Shown here in pieces: positions 1 through 5,471 of a DNA stretch of 5,858 nt. Positions within the stretch are counted from its first letter, which is position 1; each line of letters opens with the position of its first letter. The notes beneath the pieces were generated by a model, which was given only the letters and a program-made list of their open reading frames with translations, did not search any database and was not told where the DNA came from. This DNA comes from Candidatus Hermodarchaeota archaeon (lineage in GTDB: Archaea > Asgardarchaeota > Hermodarchaeia > Hermodarchaeales > Hermodarchaeaceae), in assembly GCA_016840595.1 (NCBI GenBank), contig JAEOSA010000128.1, positions 1 to 5,858 of the forward strand, in the 5' to 3' direction. The position numbers were made by a program, and so were the translations under genes.

Positions 1-455
1 CATTTCCCAAGGGTAGTCAATGTTCCCTTCATTCCGAAGAGTTGGCCTATGATCGGTGTGCCTTATGCGGGCACTTATTTTGCGAAAAATGCCTTGTGCG
101 AATCAAACCAACATGGTACAGGACGATTGGATTCTTCCGTTTCAACGGTGTTGCCTGTAAGGTGTGTGCGTACCGTCGAGTCAAATGGTGTTGGTTGTTT
201 GGTCTGTCATTTTGGGTGATTTTTTTGACTCCGCTGCTGCTCTTCCTTAATTTGAATCCCATGTTGTTGTTTTCTCATCTTAATCCCGCTCAAGCAGCCG
301 AAGCAGCTCGGGGTGCCACACTAACCGGTGTAGTGCTGGCAAGTATGGTAACGTTGGGTTGGTGGGTTCAGGGCAAAACCCAGGTTATGCCATCGCTGTC
401 AAAGCAACCTGAAGAAATCGTGGATATAGAGACACGTATCGTCGACATCTCTTAG
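1..455 (+). CDS. 5'-partial membrane-anchored zinc-finger (B-box-like) protein
   Basis: The frame is open to the left edge (first whole codon at 3), so the gene starts outside the window. The TTG at 42 could serve as a start, but it would discard two likely zinc ligands. Numbering from the codon at 3, the ligand series is C7, H10, C19, C22, C27, C30, C52 and C55 (C-x2-H-x8-C-x2-C-x4-C-x2-C, then C-x2-C). This resembles the B-box-type zinc-binding domains often placed before membrane segments in prokaryotic proteins. Two hydrophobic segments follow, at about 62-85 and 104-123. The tail is short and acidic (PEEIVDIETRIVDIS). The Arg/Lys-rich stretch before the first helix suggests that the zinc domain is cytoplasmic, with the tail on the same side. 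By family analogy the finger probably mediates protein contacts; no catalytic motif is visible. Zinc binding is inferred from ligand spacing only. No other gene shares its direction nearby. Confidence 0.5.
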   Translation, partial: FPKGSQCSLHSEELAYDRCALCGHLFCEKCLVRIKPTWYRTIGFFRFNGVACKVCAYRRVKWCWLFGLSFWVIFLTPLLLFLNLNPMLLFSHLNPAQAAEAARGATLTGVVLASMVTLGWWVQGKTQVMPSLSKQPEEIVDIETRIVDIS

Positions 456-828
456 CTTGGAATAACGGTATTTGTATCAGATTTCGATGCGGCCAGTTTA
501 GCCAAGACTCATCCAGCTCCTGCTCCTCTGGCATGGAACAGAAGGTACTTTTGTTTTATCTGCTGGTCTAATAGCCTTCTTCCTAATTATTCTCAAGAAT
601 TGGCGTGAGGGCATCTAACTTAATTATGCATCTCATTCCATGTGAAAAGCAGAGGAATGAGAACCAAAATTAGCACATACACCATACCTCCAATCCACTA
701 AAGCTGATGAAGGCACGGAGAATCATCGAGTAACTTTTCCTTGTAAAGTGGGTGAAATTGGGGTTCAGAAGGAAATGTTCGAGAAGTTATGCATCTTTCA
801 TCGTACATTAAAAAACAATCGCCGAACG
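456..828. other. Gene-poor stretch with no supported gene
   Basis: No ORF here has a good start, ribosome site and protein-like composition, and no tRNA-like arm pattern was seen. After the stop at 453-455 the same frame stays open to a TGA at 606-608. A neighbouring frame, open from 502 to a TAA at 616-618, ends in a membrane-helix-like peptide (SAGLIAFFLIILKNW) but has no ATG, GTG or TTG. That could be a decayed gene end or chance. An inverted repeat at 631-662 and two copies of the 10-mer TTATGCATCT (624-633, 787-796) are the only other structures noticed. The right end passes into the promoter region of the helical-repeat gene. Confidence 0.5.
631..662. repeat. 9-bp perfect inverted repeat, 14-nt loop
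   Basis: TCTCATTCC at 631-639 is exactly complementary in reverse to GGAATGAGA at 654-662. No T-tract follows on the + strand, so it is not a simple terminator. It could be an RNA hairpin at the end of an upstream transcript, a protein-binding site, or chance in an unconstrained intergenic region. Confidence 0.5.
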
Positions 829-841
829 TTTAAAGTTTATT
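829..841 (+). promoter_or_regulatory. Possible TATA box (distal) for the helical-repeat gene
   Basis: TTTAAAGTTTATT is an archaeal TATA-like stretch preceded by GC-richer sequence (CGCCGAACG). A start of transcription 25-30 bp downstream, near 860, would place the GGGGAGGT ribosome site (865-872) and the ATG at 885 on the transcript. It competes with the box at 902-909 as the promoter for the downstream gene. Confidence 0.5.
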
Positions 842-864
842 TGCTGCTTACTTATCATGAATTT

Positions 865-917
865 GGGGAGGTTAAGAAACACTTATGCGGGTTCTGAGAG
901 TGTATATATCTGGGTAG
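865..917 (+). other. Ribosome site plus 10-codon ORF in frame with the next gene
   Basis: GGGGAGGT (865-872) is the best match to an archaeal Shine-Dalgarno sequence in this intergenic region. It is followed after 12 nt by ATG at 885. The reading frame is MRVLRVYISG and then TAG at 915-917. It is the same frame as the helical-repeat gene called from 927. It may be a leader peptide, the true start of the gene interrupted by a nonsense change or sequence error, or chance. The 12-nt spacing is longer than usual, which counts against strong initiation. Confidence 0.5.
902..909 (+). promoter_or_regulatory. Probable TATA box (proximal) for the helical-repeat gene
   Basis: GTATATATC surrounds a TATATATC core at 902-909. 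Archaeal transcription normally begins about 25-30 bp downstream of the box. This predicts a start near 928-935, right at the GTG codons at 927 and 936 and inside the palindrome at 920-938. A leaderless or nearly leaderless mRNA is therefore possible. Confidence 0.5.
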
Positions 918-919
918 GG

Positions 920-938
920 CACGGTAGTGACTACCGTG
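920..938. repeat. 8-bp perfect palindrome over the start codon
   Basis: CACGGTAG (920-927), a TGA spacer (928-930) and CTACCGTG (931-938) form a perfect inverted repeat. It covers the putative GTG start (927-929) and the predicted transcription start. It could act as a repressor operator on DNA or, if a longer transcript is made from the distal promoter, as a hairpin hiding the start codon. No function is shown. Confidence 0.5.
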
Positions 939-1301
939 GGCCAGGCTGTGGAGAGCTTGAGCACTGAACTGTATGCCGCGAAAATCCGCGGGTATATCCG
1001 CGAAGCGCGAAAACGGAAGAATTTGGAGGATTTTCACACAGCAGGCGTTTTTTATCAACGGGCGGCCAAGATAGCCCATAAGGTGAATCGCTCTCCTCGG
1101 AAATATGAGGATCAAGCGCTGGCCTGTTTTGAGATGCAGGTCCAACAGAGTTTGAGTGCTGAGGATTTTTCTCAAGCGGCTGATTCGTTGGAACGTATCG
1201 CGAAAATCTATGAACGAATTGGTGATACACAGTTAGCAGCTGAACTTCGATTTCAAGCCAGCTACCTACGATTACGTGGTATAGAAACCATGATTTCTTA
1301 G
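927..1301 (+). CDS. Small helical-repeat (TPR-like) protein
   Basis: The protein has 124 residues if GTG 927 is the start; an in-frame TAG at 915-917 bars a longer frame. GTG at 936 is an alternative start. The whole chain looks helical, rich in Ala, Arg, Glu and Leu, with no signal peptide or membrane segment, so it is probably cytoplasmic. Two helical units are related with a 45-residue period: residues 34-50 and 79-95 share E-D-F-x2-A-x5-R-x-A-K-I (D35/D80, F36/F81, A39/A84, R45/R90, K48/K93, I49/I94). This is the style of tetratricopeptide or SNAP-like repeats, which serve as protein-interaction scaffolds. The partner is unknown. The gene stands alone on this strand and converges with the membrane-protein pair. 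Coding status is supported by composition and the internal repeat; the start site is uncertain. Confidence 0.5.
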   Translation: MTTVGQAVESLSTELYAAKIRGYIREARKRKNLEDFHTAGVFYQRAAKIAHKVNRSPRKYEDQALACFEMQVQQSLSAEDFSQAADSLERIAKIYERIGDTQLAAELRFQASYLRLRGIETMIS

Positions 1302-1339
1302 CAACGAAGTAAAACCATCTTTCTGATTTTTATTAGTGG
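1302..1339. terminator. Convergent intergenic region with T-tract terminator
   Basis: These 38 bp separate two stop codons facing each other (TAG at 1299-1301 on +, TAG at 1340-1342 on -). On the + strand a T-rich run (CATCTTTCTGATTTTTATT, 1316-1334) fits archaeal T-tract termination. The - strand offers only a T4 run (1311-1314), so termination of the membrane-protein operon here is less certain. Confidence 0.5.
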
Positions 1340-1957
1340 CTAGTCTTCAGATCGTTCGCGTATTAACACGATGAAAATGAGTACTAATCCAATACCAACG
1401 AGAACATCAGCAACCTGATGTAAGAACAGAGATTCGATGATGATAAATCCAAAGAGATTTGTGAAGCAGGGAATTCCGGGACTAACTGTGGAACAGGTGA
1501 GTTGGGAGATGAAGGCGAATCGCATGGCAACCAGTGCAATAGTCAAACAACTCATACCAAGGAGACCGAGAACGACAAGCAAATGGCTTTCACTGAGCCA
1601 TCGACGAAATCGGCTGATGAAGCGGAACCAGTCTTGTTGTTCCCGGATCTGAGACGTTTCTTGTGACCGGGCACGTTGTAGAGAAAATGTGAATCCCATT
1701 ATAATGAGGCCGATCACGAAAAGGGCTATGCCAATGTAATGCCAGGTGTCCGGAAATATACGGAAAATGGGAAAGAGGGACCATTGAATGACAATACGAT
1801 AGCGGAGTGCAAAGATGGCTTCATCCATACAGATCCAGACAGCAAAGGCGATGATGAAGAAGGGGATAAAGGCTGTAGAATAGAAAACCCAATCGTGTTC
1901 GACGAATCGAACCCGATCTATCCATCGTTCCTGCTTGTGAGATTGTTGTTCGTTCAT
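1340..1957 (-). CDS. Four-helix membrane protein, second of a paralogous pair
   Basis: The protein has 205 residues and I do not recognise the family. Predicted membrane helices lie at about 23-43, 73-93, 125-147 and 178-199, joined in the middle by an Arg-rich cytoplasmic-looking linker (94-124). Both ends are charged, so an N-in/C-in topology with two outer loops is likely. The halves resemble each other. M44-D-E-A47-I-F matches M145-R-F-A148-F-I before each loop. H73 with G76, G83 and L84 matches H180 with A183, G190 and L191 at each even-numbered helix. The neighbouring 205-residue protein shows the same marks, so the two genes look like duplicates. The start codon shares one base with the stop of the upstream gene (TAATG), which suggests translational coupling; only weak G-rich sequence precedes it. 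Cysteines at 155 and 164 in the second outer loop could pair. Function is unknown; a two-subunit membrane complex is an inference. Confidence 0.5.
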   Translation of the reverse strand: MNEQQSHKQERWIDRVRFVEHDWVFYSTAFIPFFIIAFAVWICMDEAIFALRYRIVIQWSLFPIFRIFPDTWHYIGIALFVIGLIIMGFTFSLQRARSQETSQIREQQDWFRFISRFRRWLSESHLLVVLGLLGMSCLTIALVAMRFAFISQLTCSTVSPGIPCFTNLFGFIIIESLFLHQVADVLVGIGLVLIFIVLIRERSED

Positions 1958-2574
1958 TATGTGAGCCGTCCCATCTGTGTTAAGATCCCTAAGATTACCT
2001 GTACAGAACTAATGAAAGCAATTGTTCCGAGCCCAACCAGTACTAGGATATTCCCGAAAAAGTGAAGGATCATCGGTGAGATTTCCAAACTCAAGAAGAT
2101 GTAGTTGTTGAAGGGGAGTGTTCCTTTCAGCCATTCACCCTGGAAGAGGAAGGCCTGATGCATGCAGAACCAGATTCCTCCTGCAGCAAGAAATAGACCG
2201 AGAAAACCGATAATCTTGAAGAAATCCGAATGACTGAATAGGTGGACGAGTCTACTTCGAATTCGGGTTGGCCTTGTTTCAGATCTTTCAACTATCACGA
2301 GAGTCAAGGTCATGGGTAAATACAGAAGAACCAAGCCCACCGAGGCTATTAATATTCCAATGTCGTGAAACTGAGTTAGCGTGAAAGCTGGAAATAATTC
2401 TGGTGTCCAAGGCCAATACACACCAAATGCCAACGAGAAAAAAGCCGTGTCTAAAAAAAACTCAACAGCTATGAACACCAATAAAAAAGCAAAGATGCTT
2501 AATCCGATAAAAGCAATCAGTACTTTTCGTTTCGATTTCAGAGGGTCTTGAATTTCTTGTTCTTCCTGCCCCAT
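1957..2574 (-). CDS. Four-helix membrane protein, first of a paralogous pair
   Basis: The protein has 205 residues, exactly the length of its downstream neighbour, and belongs to no family I recognise. Predicted helices lie at about 18-41, 71-95, 118-138 and 167-195. A basic N-terminus (KSKRK) and a basic middle linker (RPTRIRSR) place both on the cytoplasmic side, leaving two loops outside. An internal duplication is visible: L41-D-T-A44-F-F pairs with M138-H-Q-A141-F-L, and H70-x2-G73-x6-G80-L81 pairs with H171-x2-G174-x6-G181-L182. The ATG at 2574 has AGAGGG (2583-2588) eight bases upstream. It lies 14 bp after the stop of the NTF2-like gene, so the two are probably co-transcribed. The polar D/H residues at the outer ends of the helices could form a binding site, but this is speculation. 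No transporter or enzyme signature is visible. Confidence 0.5.
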   Translation of the reverse strand: MGQEEQEIQDPLKSKRKVLIAFIGLSIFAFLLVFIAVEFFLDTAFFSLAFGVYWPWTPELFPAFTLTQFHDIGILIASVGLVLLYLPMTLTLVIVERSETRPTRIRSRLVHLFSHSDFFKIIGFLGLFLAAGGIWFCMHQAFLFQGEWLKGTLPFNNYIFLSLEISPMILHFFGNILVLVGLGTIAFISSVQVILGILTQMGRLT

Positions 2575-2582
2575 AATCGGTT

Positions 2583-2588
2583 CCCTCT
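2583..2588 (-). promoter_or_regulatory. Ribosome binding site of the first membrane-protein gene
   Basis: AGAGGG on the - strand ends eight bases before the ATG at 2572-2574 and directly abuts the TAA stop of the upstream NTF2-like gene. It supports the ATG as the start, and the tight packing supports one operon. Confidence 0.5.
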
Positions 2589-3032
2589 TTATTCAAGACC
2601 CTTGACGGACTCTTTAATGATTTTTTGGATAATCTTACGATTAATCCAACTTGATGACACAGCTTCAGCAAAATCCAGACGATCAAAGTATAACCGCAGC
2701 GATTTCACTAACAGGTTTTCATACACAAGGACCTCTGCCTGTTTAGATTGCACGGTACTCCCATCCTGTAATTTGCCTTGAACGATAAATTCTTCGAAAA
2801 ACACGTTGTCATTCACCATGATAATAATTGGTTCAAAGGCGATTTCAATTAGATGTTGAAACATCCAATCTAACCATTTTCTAGCACCTTCATGTCCGTG
2901 TAGAGTTAGACCAAAAAGTTCGATACTACAATCTTTGGCAAAGAAAGGCAAAATCCGTTCAATATCTCGGGTTTCAATCACATCATCAAAATCCTTAGCA
3001 ACTTGCAGTATCTGTTCCTCCGTTTGAGCCAT
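2589..3032 (-). CDS. NTF2/SnoaL-like superfamily protein
   Basis: The protein has 147 residues, the usual size of a single NTF2-like cone domain plus a short tail. An N-terminal helix pair (about 4-31, ending LPFFAKDCSIELFG) leads into the strand bearing the early Asp typical of SnoaL-type proteins. The segment LHGHEGARKWLDWMF (44-58) matches the family's glycine-then-helix region. Alternating strands follow (about 68-119), ending in LRLYFDRLDF. The last 25 residues form an amphipathic, Lys/Ile-rich helix (INRKIIQKII) that might touch a membrane or partner. The family includes small-molecule isomerases, dehydratases and non-catalytic binders; I cannot assign a reaction. No signal peptide, so probably cytoplasmic. 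It is first of the tight group with the two membrane-protein genes, 96 bp downstream of the methyltransferase. The ATG start is preceded by only a weak ribosome site (GATGATC). Confidence 0.5.
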   Translation of the reverse strand: MAQTEEQILQVAKDFDDVIETRDIERILPFFAKDCSIELFGLTLHGHEGARKWLDWMFQHLIEIAFEPIIIMVNDNVFFEEFIVQGKLQDGSTVQSKQAEVLVYENLLVKSLRLYFDRLDFAEAVSSSWINRKIIQKIIKESVKGLE

Positions 3033-3070
3033 TGAAGATCATCTCTTATGGTCGATTAGATGCCACGGTC

Positions 3071-3080
3071 ATATTAATAC
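3071..3080 (-). promoter_or_regulatory. Possible TATA box for the NTF2-like/membrane-protein operon
   Basis: GTATTAATAT on the - strand lies about 40-48 bp before the ATG at 3032. This predicts a transcript start near 3049 and a short leader. The methyltransferase upstream shows no clear T-tract after its stop, so read-through from that gene is an alternative. Confidence 0.5.
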
Positions 3081-3128
3081 AATCAGAATGGCTTATCTTG
3101 AAAGCGTTCGGGGCAAACATACTGATGT

Positions 3129-3806
3129 TTATGGATTCATCACAACAACGATTTCAACGTTTAGACCGAACATCAATTGCATACTTTCCTTTTCAACTTG
3201 AAACCCATTTTTAGTTAAAATATGAGAGAGATAGATTGGGCGACAATCAATCCATTTTGGAAACATCGAATGCAATTTTTCGTAGATTCTTGTGATGACA
3301 CCTTCTGCTCCTTTCTTCGAAAGTGAAACAACACCCATTCGCCCACCCTTTCGTAGCACTCGTTGACACTCAAACAAGAGTCGAGGAATAGCAGGAGTAT
3401 CGAACAGCTCCAGCGTGAAGCTCATGAAAACGACATCAAATGTGTTGGATTCAAATGGGAGGATTAGAGCATCTCCACAGACAATCTTGACACGTTTGGC
3501 TATACCAGATTTTTGGAGGCGTTTGAGGGCTATCTCATACATACCTTTCGAGATATCTATACCTACCACCTTACCGGTGGGTCCCACTTGTTTTGCTAAA
3601 GCTATGAGCATATGACCAGTACCGTATCCTATCTCCAATACACGTTCTCCCTGTTGAACTGTTAATTTTGCTACGCCAGCTTCAGCATATTTTCTTTCAA
3701 ACGAACCGCTAATCCAGTCATACCATCGACTATAGCGGTCGTAGGTTCGCATAGCGTCAGATTGTGATCGGTTGACTCGGCTTATCTGAAATCCGCTTTT
3801 TGCCAT
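3129..3806 (-). CDS. Class I SAM-dependent methyltransferase (UbiE/MenG-like type)
   Basis: The protein has 225 residues and carries all the standard landmarks of a Rossmann-fold methyltransferase. Motif I is V56-L-E-I-G60-Y-G62-T-G64, which contacts S-adenosylmethionine. The acidic residue D84 in VVGIDIS would hold the ribose. GDA (111-113) is the adenine-side loop, FDVVF (123-127) is motif II, and LRKGGRMGVV (151-160) is motif III. The N-terminal YDRYSRWYDWISGSFERKY (22-40) resembles the helix found before the core in quinone-biosynthesis C-methyltransferases and related lipid methyltransferases. The acceptor is not identifiable, because no neighbour belongs to quinone synthesis. No signal or membrane segment; probably cytoplasmic. 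The ATG at 3806 has AAAGG 8 nt upstream. It has its own likely promoter and may also be transcribed with the NTF2-like gene 96 bp downstream. The methyltransferase call is firm; the substrate is unknown. Confidence 0.5.
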   Translation of the reverse strand: MAKSGFQISRVNRSQSDAMRTYDRYSRWYDWISGSFERKYAEAGVAKLTVQQGERVLEIGYGTGHMLIALAKQVGPTGKVVGIDISKGMYEIALKRLQKSGIAKRVKIVCGDALILPFESNTFDVVFMSFTLELFDTPAIPRLLFECQRVLRKGGRMGVVSLSKKGAEGVITRIYEKLHSMFPKWIDCRPIYLSHILTKNGFQVEKESMQLMFGLNVEIVVVMNP

Positions 3807-3849
3807 TGATAGAACCTTTTATCCAAATCTTGTGAATCCTTGAGCTGGA

Positions 3850-3860
3850 GAAAATAAAAG
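3850..3860 (-). promoter_or_regulatory. Possible TATA box for the methyltransferase gene
   Basis: CTTTTATTTTC on the - strand lies about 45-54 bp before the ATG at 3806. It predicts a transcript start around 3826-3830 and a leader of about 20 nt that contains the AAAGG ribosome site. It is an AT-rich match only, without a convincing upstream recognition element. Confidence 0.5.
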
Positions 3861-3878
3861 GACTCCGAATTACAAGGG

Positions 3879-3897
3879 AAAAAAGAAGAAGAGAAGG
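3879..3897 (-). terminator. Polypyrimidine T-tract terminator after the propeller gene
   Basis: On the - strand the sequence reads TTCTCTTCTTCTTTTTT, starting about 35 bp after the stop of the beta-propeller gene. A T6 run within a pure pyrimidine stretch, without a stem, is a typical archaeal terminator and separates this gene from the methyltransferase. Confidence 0.5.
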
Positions 3898-3931
3898 ATT
3901 ATGGAATTTCCACAATCCCTGTTGTTCAATG

Positions 3932-5359
3932 CTACTCGCCTTTTCGTCGCAGCATGAGCCACACAACGATGACTATGACAACGACTACAACTGCAACGGC
4001 TGCTATAATTAGTAGCCATTCAACAGGAAACGGCATTACTGGGGCAAGGACGAGACCTTGTCGAGCGAAATAGATGTCGTGATTTACACCGTTGCGACCA
4101 TCAGTCCAGACGATGCACATGTCTCCATTGGGGGCAGGGCGTAGGCAGAAGTAATCTCCTGGACGTGTGAAGCTTAGCGGAAACCCCACATCCGAGATGC
4201 GTTCGTCTTCGGAAAAGGTGGCTCCGTCATCGGTGGAATAGCTGTAGTAAATGTTCCATTCGCCTAACCTGGCATCCAGCCACGCCATGTGAATCGTGTC
4301 ATCGTCGGTGATGTACATTTCTACCATTCGTTGCATTCCTGTGTTGTCATCATTTACTTGTACTGGAGTATTCCATGTCTGACCGCCATCAGTGGATTTG
4401 ATGACGTAGATTTCATGGTATTGTGGGCTAGTGTCGAGACCGGCACTATAGGCGACATAGACGTTTTGTGAACTATCACTTCGCACTACTGTAAGGAGGT
4501 TTAACGAGATGTATGGGGGATTAACTAGTACGCTGGGTGTCCATGTAACCCCAAGGTCATCAGAGCGTGTGAAGAAAATCTGTGAGAGTGGTGCGGTATC
4601 CGATGTTCCATTTACATATATCATGTAAAGTGAATCATTGGAAGTGCAATGGATGTACGGGATCCAAGGTTCAGCAGGCGTTGTCGTTGGTGTGAAGGAG
4701 GCTCCGCCATCAGTGGATTTCGTAAATCGTAAATCCCAACTCTGTTCGATGTATTCAGAGTCGATTTCAATATGATCCCAGACGACGTAGATGTTTCCGT
4801 TAGAGTCGATGCACGCTGTTTCTTTGTCATCGAAATATGTGGTGTCTGCTGCATTCACAGGCGTGCCCCAAGTTTCACCGCCATCTGTGGTTTTGGCTAC
4901 TCCGACACCTTCAGGGTCGTAGTTGGTAGTAATGTCATTAAACTCGATCCACACAAAATAGACATTATCATCAGCATCTTTTTCCAACCAAGGGTCCGAT
5001 TGGAAGTTATTATCATCCATCCGAGTCATTAGAATATTTGGAGTATAGGTGATTCCACCATCGAGAGAATAGGCGAATCCTACACGGCGACCAGGTCCGT
5101 CATGGGATTCAGCTTCTTTCCAACCTATGAGTATGCGTCCATCACTCGTTATTGCCATGGTGGGCTCAACTTGATCGGTATATGGTGAGGTGCCATCCGT
5201 GACGCGGATATTCGTGCCAAATTCGTTGGCACCGTCTTGTGCCAAGACGAGGGGTACTGGTATTTTCGTAAATGGTGACTGACTAGCTATTGCTGCTGGT
5301 AAAATGAAGAATTGTGAAGCGAAGAGTATCGTTAAAAGAATTGCATGGGAAGCTTTCAT
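3932..5359 (-). CDS. Exported, membrane-anchored Asp-box (BNR) beta-propeller protein
   Basis: The protein has 475 residues from the ATG at 5359. A GTG three codons earlier (5368) is an alternative, but GGTGAT lies four bases before the ATG and fits a ribosome site. A signal peptide (1-25, hydrophobic core ILLTILFASQFFIL, likely cut after AIA) leads to a long outer domain. The C-terminal helix (about 447-469) followed by RRKGE anchors it with the domain outside the cell. Six Asp-box motifs mark propeller blades: SLDGGITY (98), TTDGGETW (157), STDGGASF (215), SDDLGVTW (266), STDGGQTW (322) and STDDGATF (375), spaced 51-59 residues apart. Related blade ends WLDARLGEWNIYY (360) and WTDGRNGVNHDIYF (418) are also seen. 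Asp boxes occur in sialidases and many non-enzymatic propellers. I see no sialidase FRIP/YRIP arginine motif, so a binding or surface role is more likely than glycan cleavage. It appears to be a single-gene unit. Confidence 0.5.
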   Translation of the reverse strand: MKASHAILLTILFASQFFILPAAIASQSPFTKIPVPLVLAQDGANEFGTNIRVTDGTSPYTDQVEPTMAITSDGRILIGWKEAESHDGPGRRVGFAYSLDGGITYTPNILMTRMDDNNFQSDPWLEKDADDNVYFVWIEFNDITTNYDPEGVGVAKTTDGGETWGTPVNAADTTYFDDKETACIDSNGNIYVVWDHIEIDSEYIEQSWDLRFTKSTDGGASFTPTTTPAEPWIPYIHCTSNDSLYMIYVNGTSDTAPLSQIFFTRSDDLGVTWTPSVLVNPPYISLNLLTVVRSDSSQNVYVAYSAGLDTSPQYHEIYVIKSTDGGQTWNTPVQVNDDNTGMQRMVEMYITDDDTIHMAWLDARLGEWNIYYSYSTDDGATFSEDERISDVGFPLSFTRPGDYFCLRPAPNGDMCIVWTDGRNGVNHDIYFARQGLVLAPVMPFPVEWLLIIAAVAVVVVVIVIVVWLMLRRKGE

Positions 5360-5373
5360 TGATATCACCAGTT

Positions 5374-5390
5374 CCTTGATTAACTCAAGG
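5374..5390. repeat. 6-bp perfect palindrome at the predicted mRNA start of the propeller gene
   Basis: CCTTGA (5374-5379) and TCAAGG (5385-5390) flank a 5-nt spacer. The repeat begins where the transcript from the TATA box at 5415-5422 should begin. It could be a repressor site or a 5'-end stem-loop. At this length chance is possible. Confidence 0.5.
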
Positions 5391-5414
5391 CGGGTATCCT
5401 GCCAACGTAGTATT

Positions 5415-5422
5415 AGATATAC
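5415..5422 (-). promoter_or_regulatory. Probable TATA box of the propeller gene
   Basis: GTATATCT on the - strand predicts transcription starting near 5391 and a leader of about 32 nt that carries the GGTGAT ribosome site. It lies in the 181-bp gap after the RuBisCO-family gene and after that gene's T-tract, so the propeller gene is probably transcribed separately. Confidence 0.5.
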
Positions 5423-5471
5423 TCATCTATACCGGAAAGTGCGGTTTTCGACCGTTAACCGCATTGCCATT

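Noticed and set aside
700..730. Box C/D guide RNA suggested by CTGATGA at 703-709
   Set aside because: The C-box first base is wrong and no D box (CTGA) lies at a suitable distance.
855..1230. - strand ORFs opposite the helical-repeat gene
   Set aside because: Their compositions are not protein-like, whereas the + strand frame has an internal amino-acid repeat.
1739..2065. + strand ORF of 108 codons opposite the two membrane-protein genes
   Set aside because: It overlaps the junction of two genes with clear membrane-protein composition and internal repeats. Its own translation has no recognisable domain and no good ribosome site.
3129..3806. Assigning the methyltransferase to menaquinone synthesis as UbiE/MenG
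   Set aside because: Only generic SAM-binding motifs and a similar N-terminal helix are visible, and no quinone-pathway gene is nearby.
4383..4720. 17-bp exact direct repeat CCGCCATCAGTGGATTT at 4383-4399 and 4704-4720
   Set aside because: Both copies encode the Asp-box motif KSTDGG in the same frame, so protein repeats explain them. They are not a DNA element or CRISPR.
4772..5032. + strand ORF inside the propeller gene
   Set aside because: It is the reverse complement of Asp-box coding sequence; its Cys/Ile-rich translation has no domain.
3932..5359. Naming the propeller gene a sialidase
   Set aside because: Asp boxes are shared by many non-enzymatic propellers, and the arginine motif of sialidases was not seen.
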